Assembly (NCBI GenBank): GCA_027345905.1
Contig: DAIETC010000098.1
Span: 1-5,524, forward strand
Direction of reading: 5' to 3'
DNA: 5,524 nucleotides
Origin: Kineosporiaceae bacterium
Lineage (GTDB): Bacteria; Actinomycetota; Actinomycetes; Actinomycetales; Angustibacteraceae
Below are positions 4,654 through 5,524 of the stretch, piece after piece (positions within the stretch are counted from its first letter, which is position 1; each line of letters starts with the position of its first letter). A program made the position numbers and the translations under genes. Below the pieces are notes generated by a model that made no database searches, was not told where the DNA came from, and saw only the letters and a list, made by a program, of their open reading frames with translations.

Positions 4654-5524
4654 GGGCCGCCACGGACACGCACTGCCCGTACTGCGCACTGCAGTGCGCC
4701 ATGTCGCTGCAGCCGGTCGGACCCCCGGGCGCCGTCGCCGAACCCGGTGAGCGACCACCGCTCACCGTCGTCTCTCGGGACTTTCCCACCAGCGGTGGGG
4801 GGCTGTGCCGCAAGGGCTGGACCAGCGCGAGCGTGTTGTCGGCCCCCGACCGGCTCACCACCCCGCTGGTGCGGGCCGCGGACGGCGCTCTCGCGCCGGC
4901 CACCTGGGACCACGCCCTGGGCCTGGTGGCCGCCAAGCTCAGGTCGCTGCGTGCCGAGCACGGTCCGCAGTCCGTGGCCGTCTTCGGCGGCGGCGGCCTG
5001 ACCAACGAGAAGGCGTACTCGCTGGGCAAGTTCGCGCGCGTGGCCCTGCGCACGCCGTACATCGACTACAACGGCCGGTTCTGCATGTCCTCGGCGGCCG
5101 CCGCCGGCAACCGGGCCTTCGGGCTGGACCGCGGACTGCCCTTCCCGCTCACCGACCTGGCCGGTGCCGACGCGGTCCTGCTGCTGGGCAGCAACCTCGC
5201 CGACACCATGCCGCCGGCAGTGCGTCATCTGACGGGGGTGCGGGGGCGAGGCGGGCTGGTCGTCGTCGACCCGCGCCGAAGTGCCACCGCCCAGCTGACG
5301 GACGACGGCGCCGGGCTGCACCTTCAGCCCGTGCCGGGCAGCGACCTGGCTCTGCTGCTCGGTCTGTTGCACGTCGTGGTGGTCGAGCAGCTGGCAGACC
5401 AGGCGTACCTGGCCGAGCGCACCTCCAGCTGGCCGCAGGTCCGGCGCTCGGTGCTCCCTTGGTGGCCCGAACGGGTTGAGCAGGTCACCGGCGTCCCCGC
5501 CCCGGCACTGCGTGCGGTCGCACG
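4650..5524 (+). CDS. nasC: Assimilatory nitrate reductase catalytic subunit (N-terminal part; runs off the right edge)
   Basis: Molybdopterin oxidoreductase reducing nitrate to nitrite in the cytoplasm. The first 291 codons are present; whole proteins of this family are at least 700 residues. The [4Fe-4S] site is complete: C9-x2-C12-x3-C16 (in HCPYCALQC) and C53 in GGLCRKGW, with K55 the lysine that links the cluster to the molybdopterin. NGRFCMSSAAAAGNRAFG holds C145, the expected molybdenum ligand of the Nas/Nap group, which argues against DmsA-type (Ser) or NarG-type (Asp) enzymes. GSNLADTMPP and VVVDPRRSATA are MGD-binding stretches. Start GTG 4650 overlaps the transporter stop as GTGA, so translation is probably coupled; there is no strong ribosome site of its own. 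No twin-arginine signal is seen, consistent with a cytoplasmic assimilatory rather than periplasmic enzyme. A formate dehydrogenase is less likely given the transporter partner. Confidence 0.9.
   Translation, partial: MRAATDTHCPYCALQCAMSLQPVGPPGAVAEPGERPPLTVVSRDFPTSGGGLCRKGWTSASVLSAPDRLTTPLVRAADGALAPATWDHALGLVAAKLRSLRAEHGPQSVAVFGGGGLTNEKAYSLGKFARVALRTPYIDYNGRFCMSSAAAAGNRAFGLDRGLPFPLTDLAGADAVLLLGSNLADTMPPAVRHLTGVRGRGGLVVVDPRRSATAQLTDDGAGLHLQPVPGSDLALLLGLLHVVVVEQLADQAYLAERTSSWPQVRRSVLPWWPERVEQVTGVPAPALRAVA

Noticed and set aside
4617..5372. Minus-strand open frame over the reductase, and plus-strand frames 4747-5001 and 4805-5479
   Set aside because: All are shadows of the GTG 4650 frame, which remains open to the window edge and carries the Fe-S and Mo-cofactor motifs.

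Overview
This is a high-GC stretch (very G/C-rich third codon positions, frequent GTG starts) of ordinary chromosomal DNA from an actinobacterium. Three things point there: the protein sequences themselves; the divergent block tRNA-Trp-secE (minus strand) next to an aspartate-aminotransferase-type gene and an adenosine-deaminase-type gene (plus strand), a familiar order around the secE-nusG-rplKA locus in Actinobacteria; and a GlnR-type site ahead of a nitrate transporter. Genus cannot be fixed from the sequence.

Layout. Positions 1-265, minus strand: the 5' part of secE (runs off the left edge) preceded by a tRNA-Trp(CCA), probably one transcript. Positions 266-567: a divergent intergenic region of about 300 bases with a candidate tRNA promoter and a 24-bp tandem repeat (about 5.5 copies) ending exactly at the aminotransferase ATG. 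Positions 568-1818: class I PLP-dependent aminotransferase (AspC type). Positions 1819-2057: a duplicated 28-bp element, a strong hairpin terminator and a short 17-bp direct repeat. Positions 2058-3131: adenosine-deaminase-family amidohydrolase. Positions 3132-3300: a regulatory region with a probable terminator, a 12-bp palindrome, a GlnR-like box and a strong ribosome binding site. Positions 3301-4653: NarK-type nitrate/nitrite MFS transporter. Positions 4650-5524: the first 291 codons of an assimilatory nitrate reductase catalytic subunit, overlapping the transporter by 4 nt and running off the right edge.

How the genes work together. The transporter and reductase form a translationally coupled nitrate-assimilation operon: NarK imports nitrate (possibly exchanging nitrite), and the Mo-bis-MGD/[4Fe-4S] reductase reduces it to nitrite in the cytoplasm. 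The GlnR-like site would tie this to nitrogen limitation. SecE (protein translocase) and tRNA-Trp are housekeeping. The aminotransferase and the deaminase are core amino-acid and nucleoside metabolism genes separated by a hairpin, so probably separately transcribed.

No new defence, mobile or biosynthetic system is visible. The items most worth a second look are the 24-bp repeat array, in which most units carry a Shine-Dalgarno-like stretch plus an RTG codon feeding an ORF whose stop overlaps an internal aminotransferase GTG; the GlnR-like operator with its adjacent palindrome; and the duplicated hairpin arm after the aminotransferase gene.
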